Shown piece by piece: positions 23,501 to 35,519 of a DNA stretch of 64,000 bases. The stretch comes from Lottia gigantea (lineage: Eukaryota; Mollusca; Gastropoda; Lottiidae). Each line of letters begins with the position of its first letter. Within the stretch, counting starts at the first letter, position 1. Where the stretch lies: contig NW_008709540.1 in the NCBI RefSeq assembly GCF_000327385.1, positions 625,815-689,814 on the forward strand, in the 5' to 3' direction. The notes under the pieces were generated by a model. That model was not told where the DNA came from. It saw nothing but the letters and a program-made list of their open reading frames with translations, and did not search any database. The position numbers were made by a program, and so were the translations under genes.

Positions 23501-25008
23501 CCACCTCAATATTAACATAATTATATTGTATTTATAGGTAGCGATCCTGGTACCGATCTACGAGGTGTTGGAATTCTGGGATTAGTTCAGTTATTGTACT
23601 TCCTACAGCATACTAAATATGGTCAGATAGCTCGAGATATCTATAAACTCTCCCTACATCCTACACAGGTCAGCCCACATTCCTGGCTTCAATTATTCTC
23701 ATCACTTATTTCTAAAGATTTCCTCCTTACTTATTTGAAAATCAATTCATTAGGTGTTCACTGATTCCAGATGGACTCATACTGTATATTTGGGCATATA
23801 CATACCAAGAAAAGACCTCACCAAACTGGAGGTGCATTAAAGAAAGTAACAAAACTATTGAATTATAGTCAGCATAGTGTTTCCCTTTTAGTTTTATTTC
23901 TGTGAATTATAAAAATAACATATAATATGACTATAATGATTATATTGATAATGAATGTCTCATGAATTTGCTTACTTTGCTGTTTTTAACACTTTCACCA
24001 AAGAAGCTCACCAAATTTGAATTACCTGTTTGATAATATATAATATTTTTGTAGAATTTCCCGTTTTGTGTTATGGGTATTAATATCAGTAGAATATGTT
24101 TACAATCTTTACGAGAAGATTTTTTAAACAAGTAAGTTTTTTTTTTATTTTATCATATTGAATTACATTGAGGACCAAAGAAGTGATAAATTTAACATCC
24201 CTGGATAAAAAATATCTAATATAAGCTGAAAGAATTTGTCACTGTGTTGCTGTTGGACAAGGGTCATTTTGAGACTTGTAGATGGAAATATGCAAGCAAC
24301 ATTACATTCAATACAAACATATGTCTTACACTATATATACTTGTCCAAGACATGAGAAGTCTGAGATTATTTTAATGAATTTTTGATTATAACATCCGCA
24401 CTTTTAAGAGCTTTCGAATTCGAACGGTACCAAAAAATCAAAGTGACCAAATATGGCATATACAGGGTTTCACCCACGGTATGTAGTTTTATATATAATA
24501 TTTTTGACCAGAACACAAGTTAAAATCTATTTTATTTGTTGTATAATTGTAGAGAGATAAATAAAAGAAAAGATGTGATGTCTACAGTCAATGATTTTTA
24601 TATTGGGTCCTACTATTATCTATATACACTGTGGAAACAGGGCAAAACCATCGCAGATTCTGGATTTGTTTTAAAAGGTAAGAAAATAAAATGTAGTAAT
24701 GTTAATACTGAATCAATATTCTAGTGTATCTGTATCTAATTAACAGTTATTGAATATTAATTCATTTTCAGATCTCCACAAGAAAACAACAAGAAATACT
24801 CCTTCATTTATTTTGGTTTATGGTAATTTTCATTCAATTTTTCTATCGGTTGATATGATTTGTCTCTTTTTCAGATGTTGAAGCTTATTCTAAGAAACAT
24901 CCGAAAGAAGTGTTCCGTAGTTTAGAGACATATAAACCAGGAGGAGGGGAGGCAACTCTGATTAAAACAGAAGGTCAGGAAGAGTTTTTCAGTGTATGTA
25001 AAGAATGA
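17516..25008 (+). CDS. ELMOD3: ELMOD3-like ELMO-domain ARL-GAP with a long DPF-motif N-terminus
   Basis: ELMOD proteins are GTPase-activating proteins for ARL2-family GTPases. Exons: 17516-19372, 19731-19788, 20558-20655, 21135-21485, 21737-21809, 22143-22169, 22490-22702, 23131-23253, 23538-23668, 24055-24131, 24553-24677, 24875-25008; all phases close to 1,088 residues. Residues 1-619 (one exon) are disordered and acidic, with 17 DPF and several DLF motifs. Residues 672-788 are Pro/Ala-rich. Homology to human ELMOD3 (about 380 residues as I recall) starts at EDWDNIQTIQP, runs through LFGPPKLNRDL and HWEEIGFQG, and includes the catalytic GTDLRG (Arg about 942), then FPFCVMGINISR and ADSGFVLKDVE. 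The start is the first ATG after a TTTTTCAG acceptor (17496), so an upstream non-coding exon is likely. DPF motifs are known ligands of the AP-2 appendage; a clathrin-adaptor link is inference. Confidence 0.93.
18080..18420 (+). repeat. Coding minisatellite (about 36 bp) in ELMOD3 exon 1
   Basis: About ten units of 12 residues, typically NSDPFGTANPPG with variants DLFG and DPLG. Variation between units is partly synonymous and the frame is kept. It multiplies the DPF/DLF motifs. Confidence 0.9.
19545..19690. mobile_element. MITE family A fragment in ELMOD3 intron 1
   Basis: Carries 'cgtgtatcagggacac' and 'cagatgtagttcctgtaaat' in the order of the left half of the copy at 14571-14846; the right half is eroded. 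Confidence 0.5.
20735..20830 (+). mobile_element. Possible tRNA-like SINE head in ELMOD3 intron 3
   Basis: Box A-like 'tggtagtgagttgg' and box B-like 'ggatcagaatcc' are spaced as in a tRNA. No full cloverleaf was found, so it is not called a tRNA gene. Confidence 0.35.
22785..22900 (+). mobile_element. SINE family S fragment in ELMOD3 intron 7
   Basis: Shares 'ggtttccccctgtc.gtgat', 'gacatggaaaa' and 'ttgacagttag' with the copies at 37870 and 55308. Confidence 0.55.
22973..23117 (+). repeat. (ATTC)n microsatellite abutting an ELMOD3 acceptor
   Basis: About 36 tetranucleotide repeats with interruptions (ttac, aatt, tttc). The acceptor CTATCTGTAG of exon 8 begins only a few bases after the array. 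Confidence 0.95.
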
Positions 25009-25084
25009 TGACAAACTAGAGGTTTACAAGACAAGGCTGGGGGTTTCTTCATGTCAAGTTTTCAAGGTTCAATTCAAGCCATAA

Positions 25085-25345
25085 AAGACACTTGATACCA
25101 CTTGATGCTTTAGTTTGTCAACTCAACAAAGTCCACATAGTTTAACATGATTATTTGGTATTTATGTTTGTCAACTCAATACGCCTTTCAGAGAGTCCAC
25201 ATAGCTAAACATGATTATTTGGTATTAATGTTTGTCAACTCGACACTCCTTTCAGAGAGTTCAAGTTTAAGTTTGTCAAATTGACATTTCTTTGGGAGTG
25301 TCCACATAGTTAATATTATTTATTTAGTATTAAGGTTTGTCAACT
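25085..25345. repeat. Imperfect ~75-bp tandem repeat after the ELMOD3 stop
   Basis: Three to four diverged units share 'tttgtcaactcaa', 'agagagtccacatag' and 'aacatgattatttggtatt'. They probably lie in the ELMOD3 3' UTR. Confidence 0.75.
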
Positions 25346-27899
25346 CAGCATATTTTGTATTTAAATACATATAAAAAATTAAACCCATTACTTACTTCAT
25401 AAGATATTAAATTCACTTTTTATAAACTTCATTGTGTGTCAAAAAGTGATCAATATATATTTCACAGGAATATTAAAAACTTTCTATATAGTAGACATGA
25501 AGTTTTGTTAAAAAATAAAATCAAATTTTCAAGTATGATGTCTTAAAAATTCATTCAAAAACCTTTCAGTTCTACCCATCTGATTGGTCAGATTTAAATA
25601 CCACCCATCTCATTTCCACGGCCCAAAAACAAAGTTTAGTACGAGTTTATAAGACCATGTCAAAACCTGAATTCATGATACGATGAATATAAGGTATCTG
25701 TCTTAAAAATTTATTCAAAAACTTTATCACTAAAATGATTGCAATATAGCTACGCAAATTAAAATTATATTTTTCACTCACTTTGATAAACTTATTGATA
25801 ATTATATATCTATTTATAGAAATTATATTTATGATCAGTTATTTTCTGGGTGAATCTAATTCTTTGATTTTGTATGGTTTTGTCAATTGTCTTATATTTT
25901 CTTTCAAATTAAAGGAAAGTTCATAACTTTTGATAAAGCAAATAATTGAAATATATGTTTTTGTATTACTGTTTTCTTGTTAAGTTGATGTTTTTGTGTA
26001 TTTTGATTTTTCACATTAAGTTATTACAGATTTTTCTAGTTAAAGTCATATAGATATCTTAATTTTTATTGAAATAGCTGTTTTTACCCTGGATTTTCAG
26101 ACAAAATTCACCTTGTTGCGTACTGCAAGACATTGCCTTCTGTATAAGTCCAATCTCAATCAGATTAGTAAGATGACTCAGTTTTATTTAGTGCAGATTG
26201 GTATCTATACAGTAATTGCTTTTCAAATCCTACAGTTTTCATACAATAAATACACCAAGTACTAATGATCCAAACTTCAAAACCAAACCCGAAATCCAAA
26301 ACAACATATCGTTAAAACATTGGTAGCAGCTAATGAACTTTTAACATGAGGAAGTATTTCAGCTAATACAATAAAAATTATACAACTATATTCCTTTTTG
26401 AGTTAAATATTTTCTTTTCTTTTTTTGAGTTTTTGTTAAAATTATGATGTTTTGTTGTTATAAATAGTTATTACTGTGATATAAAAACAAGTATTTAATT
26501 TTATGTCTAGCAAATCTTGTATCCTTTTCAAACAGTTTCTAATGTTCATATTTCCCTACTGTTAAATAGTTCACCCATTATATTCATTTGGCCATTAAGG
26601 TGGTGAAAAGTAGGACAAATAATGAAGTTCTCATAATAAAAAGGTAGATTCCACACTTAGAGTTTGATGATACTGTAATAGTGGTGAACAAGTTTGTCCC
26701 GAGGTTTTTCTTTAACCTATTAGCTTTAAGTTCTTTATCAACACAGCAACTGAATATAATATAGTCAATCAATGATATTAGTCCACATCCAGGTCTGACT
26801 TAAATATAAACCCAGTCAGTCAACTTTATATTGAGGTAGAATATCTATATTGTAATGATTTGTATTTTCACTACTTTCAAATAAGGTTGACTGTTTGTTT
26901 TTATATTTTGAATCAAACACAGATGTATAAATATCTTTGCTTGTCATGTCTTCAAAAGAGCTGCACAGTGTTTTTAAATGGTAGGATGGATACATTGCTA
27001 TATCTTGTCTCTTCAGTTGTTGTTTTTTGAACAACAGTGTTGATGTTAATATACTGTATATTTGTGAATATAATACACACCTATAATGTTACTCTATATA
27101 TAGCTTGTCTCCTATTTACTCTAGTTATTTCAGTAACAATATTTAAATGTATTGGTCTATTTATTAGTGTCCATTCTAGTCTTATAGATGTTTTAATATA
27201 GGATTCAAAATACGTCACCAAACTGATAGTTACGTACAAGGCTGTAGCGTTACTTTCAAAACAAGGACCAATTTTTAGAAATGTTTTGTGTTTTGTTTTA
27301 ATTATGTATCTGAAATCCACTCAGCTTCTTTTTGCCTAGTTTGTGATAAGGATTCAGTATATACCAGTAATCAGAAGAAAAAAAAATTAGTATAGGCTAT
27401 AAAGGTCAAAGGTCATAGTGCTTATGGATCACTCACTTTTGAAATGATGACCAAAATTTCTAAAAAGATAATGTATCTGAAATTCCTCTCAGATTCTCTT
27501 TGACTCATTGCCATGATATCTACTTTCAAAACTTGTAGTTTCTGATAATGATTCAGTGCATAATCAAAAAATATAATTAGTATAGGCTATAGAGACTCTC
27601 CTGGCTTAATTTCCGTCATTGTACACTGCAACTTGTTCTTTGACTTTATTCCATAAGGAGCAGAAATGTAGGACGTTTTTCCAAATTTTCCAAATTTGTT
27701 TTTAACCCTCGTATCGTACCCCCCCCACGGTCCTTGAAATGTTATGCACAATTTACCAACATATCAAATATTATGAAATCTATTTGAAAAATTGTTAAAT
27801 TTATTTATGCTTATTTTTGTTGATGTTGTTAATATATTTGTATAATGTTTCGTTGAGATCTCGGTCCATACGATTGCCGACATACATCATGTCACACGC
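25346..27899. other. No gene recognised
   Basis: Non-coding, AT-rich. Candidate polyadenylation motifs such as AATAAA (25514-25519) could end ELMOD3, but none stands out. No protein family or RNA gene was recognised on either strand; the ORFs are short and without family motifs. Confidence 0.5.
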
Positions 27900-28047
27900 C
27901 AAATTGAATCAAATTGTTATACTATGATCCCACCCACTTAAAAATCGTCCAATTAAAATGTTATACTATGATCCCACCCACTTAAAAATCACCCAATCAA
28001 ATTGTTATACTATGATACCACCCACTTAAAAATCGTCCAATTAAAAT
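27900..28047. repeat. Three ~57-bp tandem copies
   Basis: Each copy contains 'ttatactatgatcccaccca' followed by 'cttaaaaatc' and a short AT-rich tail, with a few differences between copies. Confidence 0.85.
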
Positions 28048-28959
28048 GTGATCATTTGAAATCAAAGTGCTATTATAAAGTTGTTATATTAATTTTTCAT
28101 TTTTGTGATAAATTAAAAAAATCCATCAACCGTCCACTTCTTAAAAACATTCCAGGTTTCACCTTTATGAATTCCAAAGTTATTTCAATTTTTAGGTTAT
28201 ATTTTGATGAGATATTAAGAATAAAGGTACACAGAGTATTTTTTGAAATTTTTGTAATATTGAGGTGTTGAAATATTGTTTTTCTGTGACTATGTATTGT
28301 GTACATTCATGTTATCTAGAATATATTCTTGTTAAAGGAATCAAGTTGTCTAAATTTTTGCTTCACCAGTTGATAAAACTCAATTTCAGCCATCCATATT
28401 ACTTTTCAGAATGAAAATTTGGCATACGGTTTGTATACAAATAAATACAAATGTACCATAGATTTTTAGTCATTAATATCCTATTCAAATGTAACCAGTG
28501 ACATCATAAGCTTTGCATATCAAACCCTACTCAGAACTCAGATTGTCATCAATTTTCAAACAGGTGTGTATTTTCATTGACGGCAAATCAGAATCTGATT
28601 TTATACCAAAAAGTGGTACACATAGCAAAATTAATTGTTATAATCAATTATTATAGTCTTGTTGTAATTTTTGTAAAAATAAAATTTATGGTTGAATTCA
28701 ATATTTTGTGTATTTTCATGATTAAAATTTATCTGTTACATTACAGAGTTTTAATTTCATCAAACTATGTCTTGAAACAGAGGCCTTTTGTAATTATTTC
28801 AAAATTAGTTGAGTGGTTGTGTTAAACAGTCTGTGTTTAGTAAACACTGTTTACCCTGTTGTAAGTAAGTAAAGTTAGTCCTGAAATATCAATGTCAAGA
28901 GGTTAGGCCAAGGATCAGCTGGAAAACAGGATACTCATCTAGTCAATAATGGGATGTTC

Positions 28960-29330
28960 ATTTAAGATTGCAGTGGTGGAGTGGCAGATTTCATCAAAAT
29001 CTGTCAAGAATTGAATCTTTCTGATTTTCAATAGGGTTTATTCTTGGGTGATAACACTCACACTAAGTTTCATGAAAATCTGTCAAGAATTGTACCTTCT
29101 AGAGTGTTTACGAGCATTTCAAGAACAAGGGCAATAACTCATAGTAAATATTTTTCGATTTTTCTGATTTTCAATAGGGTTCATCCTTGGGTGATCACAA
29201 ACAACCATAAGAATTTTCATTGAAATCAGTCAAGAATTGTGCCTTGTAGAGTGTTTACGAGCAATTGTGGAAGGACTGACAGACGGACATGGGTGATTTC
29301 ATGTGGGCGTATAAAAATAAGATACAAAAG
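28960..29330 (+). mobile_element. Dispersed repeat family R copy
   Basis: Two internal rounds of 'tctgattttcaatagggtt', 'cttgggtga' and 'agagtgtttacgagca', ending 'gacggacatgggtgatttca' and GTGGGCGTATAAAA, as in 1960-2310. Confidence 0.65.
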
Positions 29331-29577
29331 ATACAAGTTGAAATATTTAATATACAAATTTTTCTAGCTTCTAATATAAACATTCACATTATATATATAG
29401 AGACAAATTAACAGCTTGCTGACTTCTTGATAGAAGAGAAGAGGGAGGGGTGGGGTGGGGTGGGGGTGCTTTTTAATAATTTCTTTTTAAATTATATTCA
29501 AAATTAAAATAATTTCAAAATTGAGAAAAAATATTGCATTTACAAATTATGGTTTGTGTAAAGCATAAAGTATGGGC

Positions 29578-29718
29578 TGGTTTCTCAAAAAAATTTCAGA
29601 TTTTAAGAAATATCATCTGATTGGTTAATTTAACTTTAATAACAATAAGATTTTAATGATTGACCAATCAGATGAATTAATTACTAAACTATTCTGAAGA
29701 TTTGAGAAATCAACCTAA
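29578..29718. mobile_element. Short hairpin MITE (family D)
   Basis: Arms 'ggtttctcaaa' and 'tttgagaaatcaacc' at the ends, with inner arms 'atctgattggttaat' and 'attgaccaatcagat'. A related inner hairpin is at 45690-45760. Non-coding. Confidence 0.65.
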
Positions 29719-29882
29719 ACATTGTAATAATTCTCCGGAATAATCTAATCTTCATGGTTCATGATAAAATAACCCAACAACTCTTACCCTACCAACTTCC
29801 TCAGATGTGATATTGTGCAGTGGCATTTTCCCCCAAAAATAAGGCCAGTCCGACTTTTGCCCACTCCCCCCTCAGTATATAT

Positions 29883-30203
29883 TAAAGGGACGGGTAAGCT
29901 ATTTTTTTTAGACCAATCATACTTTAGTCTCAGAGACTTGAAGTTTTTAGCTGAGCCAATCAGTAATAGTGTTCACAGCTCACCATCAAAATTTGAGCCT
30001 TCAACTCCATGTGTGTCCAGAATTATCTGTGTTTGAATGTTAAAATGATGACTCGTCTATTTAAGATACACTGTGATATATAGAAAAGACATATATAGAA
30101 ATAGTGAGTAAAATTCCTAGTAAAATTTCTAGTACTTCTGAAGACTATTTACATATATTTAGGACTAAAATCAAACACCAAATGGCAGACCTGTCTCTTT
30201 AAG
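29883..30203. mobile_element. MITE family B copy
   Basis: Bounded by TTAAAGGGACGGG and CCTGTCTCTTTAA; inverted relative to 13852-14124, sharing 'tttgagccttcaa' and 'tccagaattatctgtgtttg'. Confidence 0.8.
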
Positions 30204-30713
30204 TATCATCGAGTTCTTAAAAGTCCAATGCTATCAGCCCCTCATGACAATTGTGTGGCCCCCACTCTACCTGATGATTTATAGACGCACCACTGATCTT
30301 ATCACTAAACAAGGAAGGGTAGGGACAGAGTTGTTACGCTAGATGAAAAGCTTCAAAGCTTAGTTATTTCTTTCCCCTCTTTCTTCTATCCACTTCAACA
30401 GAGACAACAATGAATTTATACAGCAAATAATTCAAGTTTTTTTTAAATAAAAATTAGTTGTAAAGCCAATAAATGACGACTCACAAAAATCTTTTTTGTA
30501 AAAGTGATAATGAAATATGTAAAGATGTAAAAATTCAAAGTAAAATTGAAAATTTGAAAAAAAAAATTATCAGTTTCTGTCTGATAACATTGTAAACCCT
30601 CCAAAAGTTTTAACCTCATGTTTCGTAATATTATCTAATAGTATCAAAATCTTTGATTGATAATCATCCATCTTCACTATTTTTTGAACATTTCAAAACA
30701 TTTAAACAATTCC

Positions 30714-30951
30714 TTGACTGTAATGGTCACCTTTCTTGTATGATGGAATGCAGTGGTTTGATTGGATTGTAAGGCAGCGAATATAGCCAATCACAGCCCT
30801 CGACATAAAGACTGTATACACTATGGCTTTGTATTCTCAGTCTTTCTGTCAAAGCCTATGATTAGTTGTACTCGCTGGTGTACAATCTTATCAAATCACT
30901 ACATTTACAATCTTCTGTGATACAAGAAAGGTGCCTATTACAGTCAAGGTA
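30714..30951. mobile_element. Fold-back MITE (family C)
   Basis: Near-palindrome: 'ccttgactgtaatggtcacc' then 'tttcttgta' at the left pairs with 'tacaagaaaggtgcctatta' then 'cagtcaaggta' at the right. Further copies lie at 38176-38398, 39600-39772 and 40318-40645, the last two between the alternative zinc-finger first exons. Confidence 0.82.
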
Positions 30952-31831
30952 TAAGTTCTTAATAGGTTAACATTGTGACTGTAGCCCTATCTGTTGATTA
31001 CGTATTATGCCCACGAGGCAAATTTACATTTAAGTTTTAATACTAAGGTATATGGACACAGCTTAATGGAACAACAGTCATTGGTTAACGTTTTAAAGCA
31101 ACGAATATTGACAGGTATTCCTGTAGTCCTCAGACAAGTAGTTACGGAAGAAAAAAATCAAAATGTTGCATAAAATTGATTGTTGATCAATATACAAAGT
31201 TGTGTCTTTATATCAATATTAAATGCCATTCAAGACTTCTATCTTGAAGATATATATAAGATGTATCTTACCAGTCAAAGCTTTAAAGATGTGTTTCCTT
31301 ATTTTTTAGTGTCAAATTAAGCAAACTATTTGATTAATTGGTGTTTCTAATGAATTATCATGTATTCTTAATCATATCATTATGTTCTTATTGCATATAA
31401 TTAAGAATCATAAATGTCCATGTATGTGCAGACTGGATAATCAAAAAAAGACTTTTTGACCTTTTTTGATTGGTCATTCATTGGAATTCTGCTGGTAATT
31501 CTCTTCTAATTTAGCAAATTATGAATTAATTATGGACATGTGAGACAAACTGGTCTTTTTATATAATTAATACTTTCTATTCATATAAATATTAGTATTT
31601 TCATTGTCATAAATGAAAATAAGGGAACCCATCTTTAAAGGACTAAAATTAAATCTCTGCCTATTCTGTATATAAGTAGGAAAGATAATCATAACCAGTC
31701 CTGTCACAAGTATATATAAAGAGTTCCAAACCAGTGAATAATACAAGTTTCCGAAGCCAGTCCTCCAATTATTGTAGGGCAACTCAATTTCAAGTTTTAA
31801 CTTTCACTCTATTGCTTAAACTTAGGACACT

Positions 31832-32027
31832 TGGGGCCGTATGCAGCGCTCTTACTTTGGCTAAAGTCGAACTTTACAAAGTTAGGATTAAGGCTTTCAT
31901 TGTCTACATTTGACAGTCAAATTTAAGCATGACTTTCGTATAGATCGACCGGTGCATACCTAAAGTTCGACTTAAGTCTAACTTGAGTCAAAGTTTAGGT
32001 AAAGTATGAGCGCTGCATATGACACTA
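31832..32027. mobile_element. Inverted-repeat element, ends GTATGCAGCGCTC
   Basis: Left end GTATGCAGCGCTCTTACTTT pairs with AAAGTATGAGCGCTGCATAT at the right, and the inner 'taaagtcgaacttta' has its partner 'taaagttcgactta'. About 195 bp, non-coding. Only one copy seen in the window. Confidence 0.7.
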
Positions 32028-32284
32028 ATAGGCTAAAGACTGACTGTACTTTTAGAATCTGACCAAGTTTCTTAAAAATAAACTGACAATAGATATCTGT
32101 AGTATTTACTGAATTGTACATTGAGAAATTACTTATGAAAATGACTGACCATAAGATAAAAGGTATTTTTGAGAAACAGGTGGCAGATGACAAAAACTGA
32201 GATCAAAGCTTCTAATCAGAAAACTTTTTCTGGCAGCAGTAAATCTAGAATCTGAGTCAGGACTTTTTTTATATCCTTAATGAA

Positions 32285-32557
32285 TTTTTTTATAGGTTTG
32301 CTAAATTTTTCATGTGTATTGGGGACATTGAAAGCATCAATTTACATCATTTCAATTATAAGCAATTTATGACATTATCACAACAGCTGCTAGTGATATA
32401 TAAGAATCCATAAATAGTGATGTCATAAAATGCCTAGTTTTAGGGAAATTGCAAGAACCACAGATGTCTGATTAAAAATTGGAATGATGCAAATCGATGC
32501 TTTAAGTGTCCCTGATACTCATAAAAAGTTTAAAAAGCCTTTTTAATCTCTTGTAAC
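32285..32557. mobile_element. MITE family A copy just downstream of the zinc-finger gene
   Basis: Same arrangement as 14571-14846: 'catgtgtattggggacat', 'gaaagcatcaa', a middle 'gatgtcataaaatgc', then 'ttggaatgatgcaaat' and 'gtgtccctgatactcat'. It ends about 40 bp from the stop codon, inside the 3' UTR. Confidence 0.78.
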
Positions 32558-32597
32558 ATTTGATTTGAAAGAGTTTAGATTTTTGGTATAAGACAAG

Positions 32598-34771
32598 TTA
32601 TTGATCAACTTTCTGTAGAAGTTGATCGACCTGCTCTCGGCTAATTTCTTTCTTGTGTGTGCGTACATGAACACGCATGTTATCAGCTCTAGTGCCAGTA
32701 CGTCCACATATCTTACACATGTATAACTTGGTTGGTTCGTGTATGGTGCGCATGTGTTTCGCCATATCGCCCCGTTTAAAGAAAGCAGACTGACAAATAG
32801 GGCAAACATAAGGTTTGACATCAATATGTGATCGACGATGTGCATTGTAGGTTTTTGTCGAATGGAAAGACTTATCACACATGTCACATTCGTAAGAATC
32901 AGGTCGTTCTGCTTCGTGCATTTCGACATGTTCCTTCAGACTCTCTTCATCTGTGAACGATGCTTTACATTGAGGACATACGAAGAATTTTCTATGTACA
33001 GTTAACAAATGATGTTTGAGGTCCTTCCACTTATCAAATGTTGTGTTACAATGTTGACAGACGCATTTTTCCTCATCTTTATGATGTTCAAGGAGATGAT
33101 CCTGAAACTTAAAAACATCGTCGAAGCAGGCGGGACAAGACGGGCACGTATACGACCCAGAACTATTTCCATGTTCAGCCTGATAATGGAGCGTTAACTC
33201 TTTATTTGACGTGTAACTTCCTCCACACAGGTCACAGATGTACTCTATCTGAAATTCCGGTCCAGATTTGGGAATCTCCATCACTTCATGTTTGATTACA
33301 GTTCCGTGATTGACACTTCTCGAGGAACCCTCCATAGCTCGATCCTTCTCCAGCATAAATTTCACCATCTTCGAGGCATCGATTTTACTATCATTGTTAA
33401 ATTTCTCCACAGCGGTCAAAGTTGGGGCTTTAATTTTCTGAAATTCCGTCTCGCGTTGTCCGTCAGGGGTGTGGAAATTTGTTAAATGATAAAGCAATGC
33501 ATCGATTGGACGCCCTTCTTGTTTACAATCATCACATTCCTCGGCGAGATCTTTACGATGTTTTTCAAGATGGAGGAGAAGAAATGTCTGATTGTTGATT
33601 GGCTCCTTACACAGCGGGCATTCCACTATGTTTTTATGATAGTACAGCATGTCCTTCTGACTAGACCCGATGTTGATTGCCATGATGGGATTCTTTAATG
33701 TGACTTTGGCTTTTTTGTTTTGTGGATCGTCACTACTACTAGACGCTGATTCCTCATCCTCATCTCTATCTCTCTTCATACCTGAAATATCAATCGAAGG
33801 AGGTTGTCAAGGGTTGAATTTTTCTGCCTGGATAAGCCTAAGCCTAACTGAATTAAAATTACATTACACTTTCGTTTCTTTGTTTTTTCGTTCTCTTTAT
33901 TAATCATTAAACCACATTCTTTAATTGCATAAAACCACAGACAAAATTGAAACGATACAAATTGAAGCCATTAATGGCCCCAAACACTGAAAATATCTTA
34001 AGACTAAACAGCCTTGAGCTCATCAGCAGCAATAAAATTCTGTTTCTTATAAATATTTCTAAATCCTACCTTGATCAGCTTCTTCGACAACCCATTCTGG
34101 TTGTACAACCATGACTTCCGTTGCTGGTAACCTTTCATTGGTCGATGAGACAGCTTCATCATCATCCATTGGCTCAATTTTAATATCTGTTGTATCCGTT
34201 GACGACACATGACCAGAAGTATTGGGTTCTTTTTTAACTTTATCTAAGGAGAACTCTTCATTGTTACAAACAGTGTAAGAAACGGAAGTATTTTTGTCGT
34301 TTGCGGAAACTTTCGGTGAGACAACTGTCACCGTGGTGGTGATTGGTTTCGGTGCAATTCTCTGTAAAGGTTTACATTGAAAAGTCATGATTGGAGTTTT
34401 CGTCGTGGAGATTGTGGTTGGATTAGAAATTGGAAGTTTTTCTGTTTTCATAGTAACACGGCAGTTTGTTCCTACGATACAATCGTTAGGGGTGTCTCTC
34501 TTACTACCAGACTCTGCCAGTTTCATAAATGCGGTTTTGGGCACTAATTTATGATCTGGTTCTTTAGCCCTTTCAGCAGTTTCTTGAAGTTTGATGTAAA
34601 ATTTTTCTGTTTTGTTGATAAATAAACTCAAGGTGCCCTCCAAGGTAATACTGTAAACTCTAGGCTGATTGGATGATTCATATATCTCCATGACACCATC
34701 TAGAAATGCACGCCTCAAAGCCTTTTCCATCAGACGATTTGTAAAGGTAAACTGAGGCATTTCGTTGATTT
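32598..34771 (-). CDS. C2H2 zinc-finger protein, common exons
   Basis: Probable DNA-binding transcription factor in the nucleus. Two common exons: 34771-34070 (phase 1 in, phase 1 out) and 33781-32598 (stop included). The first opens EINEMPQFTFTN and holds a helical stretch (MEKALRRAFLDGVMEIYE), then a Ser/Thr-rich region with acidic EPMDDDEA. The second starts with a basic/acidic nuclear-localisation-like segment (KRDRDEDEE...NKKAK), a degenerate CPLC finger, and about seven C2H2 fingers (for example YECDMCDKSF, YVCPICQSAF, YMCKICGRTG) to the end. If translation starts at the internal ATG (34760) the product is 624 residues. Phase also lets the exon join any of three upstream first exons (41054, 40275, 39454), giving 731, 745 or 724 residues. 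No specific orthologue is recognised. The C-terminal fingers are unambiguous. Confidence 0.9.
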
Positions 34772-35084
34772 CTGAAATGACAAAAATTTGAAATATATTA
34801 GATAAGGAATCTACATAAGTATTAATTCAACGGATAGCCTACATCTCAGATTTCTTTTCAACCTACCTATAGGTCCCATGAAGATAATATGATCGAGGAA
34901 ATCTTAATTTGGACGGAAACTTTTTTTGGATCATTAAAAACTTGAAATCTGCATGTAATAAACATAGTGGTTTTTCTCAGATAACTCAGTGGTGCATGTT
35001 TGCCCTCTCAAATATTGTCCAGTTGTATAGTGCCCTCCCTCATATCTTCTATTGCCTTCTATAATATTGGTGGACTTAATATTG

Positions 35085-35470
35085 CCCTGGTATGTATTAC
35101 CACTTCAATAATGCCCTCTCTGATATTACCCCGGTAGTATTACCCACTTCAATAATGCCCTCTCTGATATTGCCCTGGTAGTATTACCCACTTCAATAAT
35201 GCCCTCTCTGATATTGCCCTGATAGTATTACCCACTTCAATAATGCCCTCTGTGATATTACTCTGGTAGTATTACCCACTTCAATAATGCCCTCTGTGAT
35301 ATTACTCTGGTAGTATTACCCACTTCAATAATGCCCTCTCTGATATTGCCCTGTTAGTATTACCCACTTCAATAATGCCCTCTCTGATATTGCCCTGTTA
35401 GTATTACCCACTTCAATAATGCCCTCTCTGATATTGCCCTGTTAGTATTACCACTTCAATAATATTGGTG
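35085..35470. repeat. 44-bp minisatellite in the zinc-finger gene's long intron
   Basis: About nine units built on 'cacttcaataatgccctctc' and 'tgatattgccctggtagtat', with flanking degenerate copies from about 34990 to 35510. Confidence 0.93.
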
Positions 35471-35519
35471 GAGTACTCTCTGATATTGGCCTGGTATGTA
35501 TTACCCACTTAAAAAACCC